A stretch of DNA of 41,676 bases from a virus: the IMG/VR virus record IMGVR_UViG_3300003886_000014, positions 1 to 41,676 of that record; one strand, written 5' to 3'. Position numbers and translations under genes: made by a program. The notes under the pieces were generated by a model. The model saw nothing but the letters and a program-made list of their open reading frames with translations, was not told where the DNA came from and made no database searches. Positions 39,452 through 41,676 of this stretch are shown here, piece by piece (position 1 is the stretch's first letter; the number at the start of each line of letters is the position of its first letter).

Positions 39452-40749
39452 AGTCCCCAACTTCGATGTCGCAGGGCATGATGTACCTGGCCGCCCACAT
39501 GTCCGAGCAGTCGGTCGAGCGGTGGCTCAACGCCGGGTCAGTCGATCATTTGTTCAAGGGGCCGCAGGAGAAAGCCCTGTTCAAGTACGTGTCGGGCTAC
39601 ATCACCAAGCACGGCAAGCTGCCGGCGGTGAAGACCTGCCGCGAGGACACCAAACTGCCGATCCCCAAGAGCGTGGCCGAACCGTCCGGCAAGTACCACG
39701 AGCGCATCAGGGAGCGGCACATACGCACGAGCCTGTCGGCCGCCAGCACCAGGGTGCAGGAGCACCTGGACAGGGGTGTGGGCCACGCCGACGACGCCCT
39801 GGCGGTGATGCGCGACGCGGTGGCGGGCCTGATCATGCAGGACAGCGCCTCGGGGGTGGTCGACCTGCGCGACGCGGCGGACGTGCTGTGGCCCGAGTAC
39901 AAGGCCCACTGGGAGGCCGAGGACGGCGAGATGGGCATGCAGTTCGGCTACCCGTACCTCGATAAGTACGGCCCCCTGGCGGGGGGTGAGGTGGGGTCCA
40001 TCGTGGGCCGCCCGGCCGCCGGGAAAACCTTTATGCTGCTTAATATGGCCCGGCACTTCTGGGGGGTGCAGGGTAAGGTGCCGCTGTTCATCACGCCGGA
40101 AATGAAGCCCAACAAGATACTGCTGCGTCTGGCCAGCATGGAGTTCGGCCTGCCCATCAAGAGGCTGGCCAAGGGCGAGCTGCTGCCTAAGGTGGCCAAG
40201 CAGTACAAGGCCGCCCTGGAGGCGCTAAAAAGCTGCCCGGTGCCGTTCCACGTGGTCGATGGCAAGGTAACCCCCACCGTGCCGGACATCATCGCCTACG
40301 CGCGCCAGCTGGGCGTGGATGGGGTGTATATAGACGGGGCGTACCTGCTGAAGCACGCCACCGAGCGCAACAGGTTCCTGAGGGTGGCTGAGAACATGGA
40401 CCTGATCAAGAACGACCTGGCCACCGGGCTCAACCTGCCGGTGATGGCGAGCTGGCAGTTCAGTCGCAAGGCCGAGGAGAAGGTAAAGAAGAAAAAGCAG
40501 GATGAGGTGGACCTTGAGGACATCGGCTACAGCGACGCCATCGGCCAGCACTCGTCGGTGGTGCTGGGCATGTTCCAGGAGGAGGGTGTCGAGACTCTGG
40601 TGCGTCGACTGGTGACGGTGATGAAAGGGCGCGACGGCATGACCGGGGAGTTTCACGTGAGGTGGATGTTCGAGGGGCCGGGGGCCATGGACTTCTCAGA
40701 GGACAAGGAGGAGGACGTCACGGCCATCGAGTTCATCGACGGGAGTTAA
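39448..40749 (+). CDS. DnaB-like replicative helicase
   Basis: 433 residues from ATG 39448 (ATGA overlap). Residues 1-140 are a helical N-terminal domain. The RecA-type core has Walker A GRPAAGKT (187-194), the H1a-like ITPEM with Glu218, Walker B VYIDG with Asp296, and a glutamine motif with Gln337 in SWQFSR. A basic insert (KKKK, about 345-350) and VMKGRDG near 391-397 follow, with an acidic tail. It would unwind the fork for the family A polymerase. Confidence 0.88.
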   Translation: MKSPTSMSQGMMYLAAHMSEQSVERWLNAGSVDHLFKGPQEKALFKYVSGYITKHGKLPAVKTCREDTKLPIPKSVAEPSGKYHERIRERHIRTSLSAASTRVQEHLDRGVGHADDALAVMRDAVAGLIMQDSASGVVDLRDAADVLWPEYKAHWEAEDGEMGMQFGYPYLDKYGPLAGGEVGSIVGRPAAGKTFMLLNMARHFWGVQGKVPLFITPEMKPNKILLRLASMEFGLPIKRLAKGELLPKVAKQYKAALEALKSCPVPFHVVDGKVTPTVPDIIAYARQLGVDGVYIDGAYLLKHATERNRFLRVAENMDLIKNDLATGLNLPVMASWQFSRKAEEKVKKKKQDEVDLEDIGYSDAIGQHSSVVLGMFQEEGVETLVRRLVTVMKGRDGMTGEFHVRWMFEGPGAMDFSEDKEEDVTAIEFIDGS

Positions 40750-40751
40750 AT

Positions 40752-40763
40752 GCAATTAATTGC
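40752..40763. repeat. Dispersed palindrome GCAATTAATTGC, perfect copy 5
   Basis: A perfect copy three bases after the helicase stop, followed by TTTTATACTAT, so its right flank differs from the other copies. It stands at the edge of the promoter/operator region. Confidence 0.85.
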
Positions 40764-40767
40764 TTTT

Positions 40768-40825
40768 ATACTATGGACAGGCATACCTCTATAGTATTGA
40801 CATGCACCCCGCATTAGAATACTAT
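40768..40825 (+). promoter_or_regulatory. Strong sigma70 promoter with ATACTAT operator-like repeats
   Basis: TTGACA (40797-40802), 17-bp spacer, TACTAT (40820-40825). The heptamer ATACTAT occurs at 40768-40774, inverted at 40791-40797 (touching the -35) and direct again at 40819-40825 (covering the -10). The -35 13-mer TATAGTATTGACA is identical to 1071-1083. This is a good candidate for a regulated early promoter. Confidence 0.8.
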
Positions 40826-40851
40826 CCACATCGATAGCCAAGGAGGGCAGA

Positions 40852-41301
40852 ATGACGGTAACGATCACGAAACCAAAGAACAAGACGCCGCTGAAGACCA
40901 AGGCCGGCACCAAGAGCGTGCAGACGCGCATAGCCGAGCTGGTGGACACGGTCGCGGGGCTCATCGAGGAGTGCAAGGCGGTCAAACTAGACCCCCGCTT
41001 CGAGGCCCTGTCGGATGCCAAGGGTGAGTTGCTGGGTCTGCTCGACGACAGCGTCGACGCGGCCGATGATGGTGTGCGGGACGGTGAGGCGTGGCGCTGC
41101 CAGTTCGGGGCCAAGGGCAACGTCAGGTCCATCACCGACATCAACAGGGTGTTCGAGCTAATGGGCAGTGACGTGTTCACGCAGGTGTGCAGCGTGCCCC
41201 TGAAGTACGTCGACGCCTACCTCACGCCGGACGAGATCAAGAAGGTCACCAAGTCCGAGCGCACCCTCGACCGGGTGCTGAAGTTCAAGCCCATCAAGTA
41301 A
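40852..41301 (+). CDS. Hypothetical protein under the 40.8 kb promoter
   Basis: 149 residues from ATG 40852 with AAGGAGGG upstream. The N-terminus is Lys/Thr-rich; residues 25-75 are an acidic helical hairpin, and the C-terminal half is mixed with two Cys and a helix ending KVTKSERTLDRVLKFK. No family is recognised. As the first gene after a strong, operator-like promoter it may be an early gene, possibly regulatory. Confidence 0.65.
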   Translation: MTVTITKPKNKTPLKTKAGTKSVQTRIAELVDTVAGLIEECKAVKLDPRFEALSDAKGELLGLLDDSVDAADDGVRDGEAWRCQFGAKGNVRSITDINRVFELMGSDVFTQVCSVPLKYVDAYLTPDEIKKVTKSERTLDRVLKFKPIK

Positions 41302-41307
41302 CCGAAC

Positions 41308-41400
41308 GCACGGCCGCCGCAAGGCCGGGTCGTGCCGGGGGAGGGCTAAGGGGCCGGTTTGTACCGTGCGGGCCGGACGCACGGCCCCGGACCCTCCCCC
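41308..41400 (+). other. Large structured element: two nested GC-rich hairpins
   Basis: Hairpin 1 (about 41308-41335) pairs GCACG/CGGCC segments with GGCCG/CGTGC. Hairpin 2 has an outer 9-bp stem GGGGGAGGG (41337-41345) with CCCTCCCCC (41392-41400), a middle GGGG/CCCC pairing, and an inner 7-bp stem CCGTGCG (41364-41370) with CGCACGG (41378-41384). No T-tract follows. It may be a structured RNA, a transcription block or a DNA structure. Confidence 0.6.
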
Positions 41401-41420
41401 ACCGCCATCAGGGAGGTCGT

Positions 41421-41676
41421 ATGAGGAAGGTCATGATAACGGTAGGGGGCAAGTCCCGTTCCCTGTCCGACTGGGCCAGGGAGGCCGGGCTGACCAAACA
41501 GACCCTCCACAACCGCATCCACAACTTGGGCTGGTCCCCCGAGAGGGCCGTCACCGAGCCGGCGCATAAGAACGTGCGCAGGCTGCTGAGAAGGTTCGAG
41601 TACAAGGGGGAATGGGCCTCAACGGCGGAGTGGGCGCGCAGGTACGGGATACCCGTGGAGAGGCTGAGGCAGCGCC
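41421..41676 (+). CDS. Helix-turn-helix DNA-binding protein, 5' part (cut by window end)
   Basis: 85 residues from ATG 41421, with GGGAGG 6 bases upstream; the frame is still open at the end. Two similar modules are visible: (S)LSDWAREAGLTKQTLHNRI followed by GWSPERAV, and WASTAEWARRYGIPVERLRQR. This paired form (Trp-Ala, then a helix-turn-helix, then GWSxExA) is common in phage DNA-binding proteins and in the DNA-binding part of HNH homing endonucleases. Either fits; the rest of the gene is needed to tell. Confidence 0.65.
   Translation, partial: MRKVMITVGGKSRSLSDWAREAGLTKQTLHNRIHNLGWSPERAVTEPAHKNVRRLLRRFEYKGEWASTAEWARRYGIPVERLRQR

Noticed and set aside
1-41676. CRISPR array, insertion sequence, integrase or attachment site
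   Set aside because: No regularly spaced repeats of array type, no transposase or integrase motifs, and no tRNA-linked repeat were seen; the iterons at 38.2 kb are too few and unevenly spaced for an array.

Overview
The window is a contiguous piece of a GC-rich, double-stranded DNA tailed bacteriophage, almost certainly a siphovirus. All convincing genes lie on the + strand, are tightly packed (many ATGA, GTGA and TGATG overlaps) and carry strong AAGGAGG-type ribosome binding sites. The tail tip module matches lambda gpM-L-K-I-J in content and order, and the tail has a tape measure protein and a frameshifted chaperone pair. Lysis includes a candidate lipoprotein spanin. Together these point to a Gram-negative host. 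No terminase, integrase or repressor was recognised. The first and last genes run off the window, so the genome is incomplete here.

Layout. 1-2.9 kb: small genes of unknown role plus a cysteine phosphatase. 2.9-5.3 kb: family A DNA polymerase. 5.3-12.7 kb: portal, an intein-containing head morphogenesis protein with a C-terminal zincin domain, XkdF-type protease, scaffold-like protein and major capsid protein. 12.8-18.4 kb: connector, neck, tail-terminator and tail-tube genes. 18.2-22.2 kb: tail chaperone with a programmed -1 frameshift, then the tape measure protein. 22.2-32.1 kb: lambda-like tail tip genes, with small structural and adhesin-like proteins inserted and a Hint domain in gpJ. 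32.1-35.8 kb: lysis cassette (muramidase, 4-TM holin candidate, lipoprotein) and one more structural-type protein. 35.9-40.7 kb: AAA+ ATPase, winged-helix initiator with an internal iteron origin, loader-position protein and DnaB-like helicase. 40.75-41.68 kb: promoter/operator region, a gene of unknown function, a large nested hairpin and a DNA-binding gene cut by the window end.

The most unusual signal is a family of AT-rich palindromes with core GCAATTAATTGC. It occurs five times perfectly and about six more times in degenerate form, spread over 37 kb of otherwise GC-rich DNA, both between and inside genes. Most copies continue to the right as ACAC or ACA. This looks like a dispersed binding-site system for a phage or host protein. 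Other notable points are the intein splitting the HPNC motif of the head protein, the A AAA AAC slippery site feeding a Cys-containing chaperone extension, and the lambda-O-like origin (three 17-bp iterons plus 13-bp-period AT repeats) inside the initiator gene.

All functional calls come from reading motifs, gene order and family knowledge; no database search was run.
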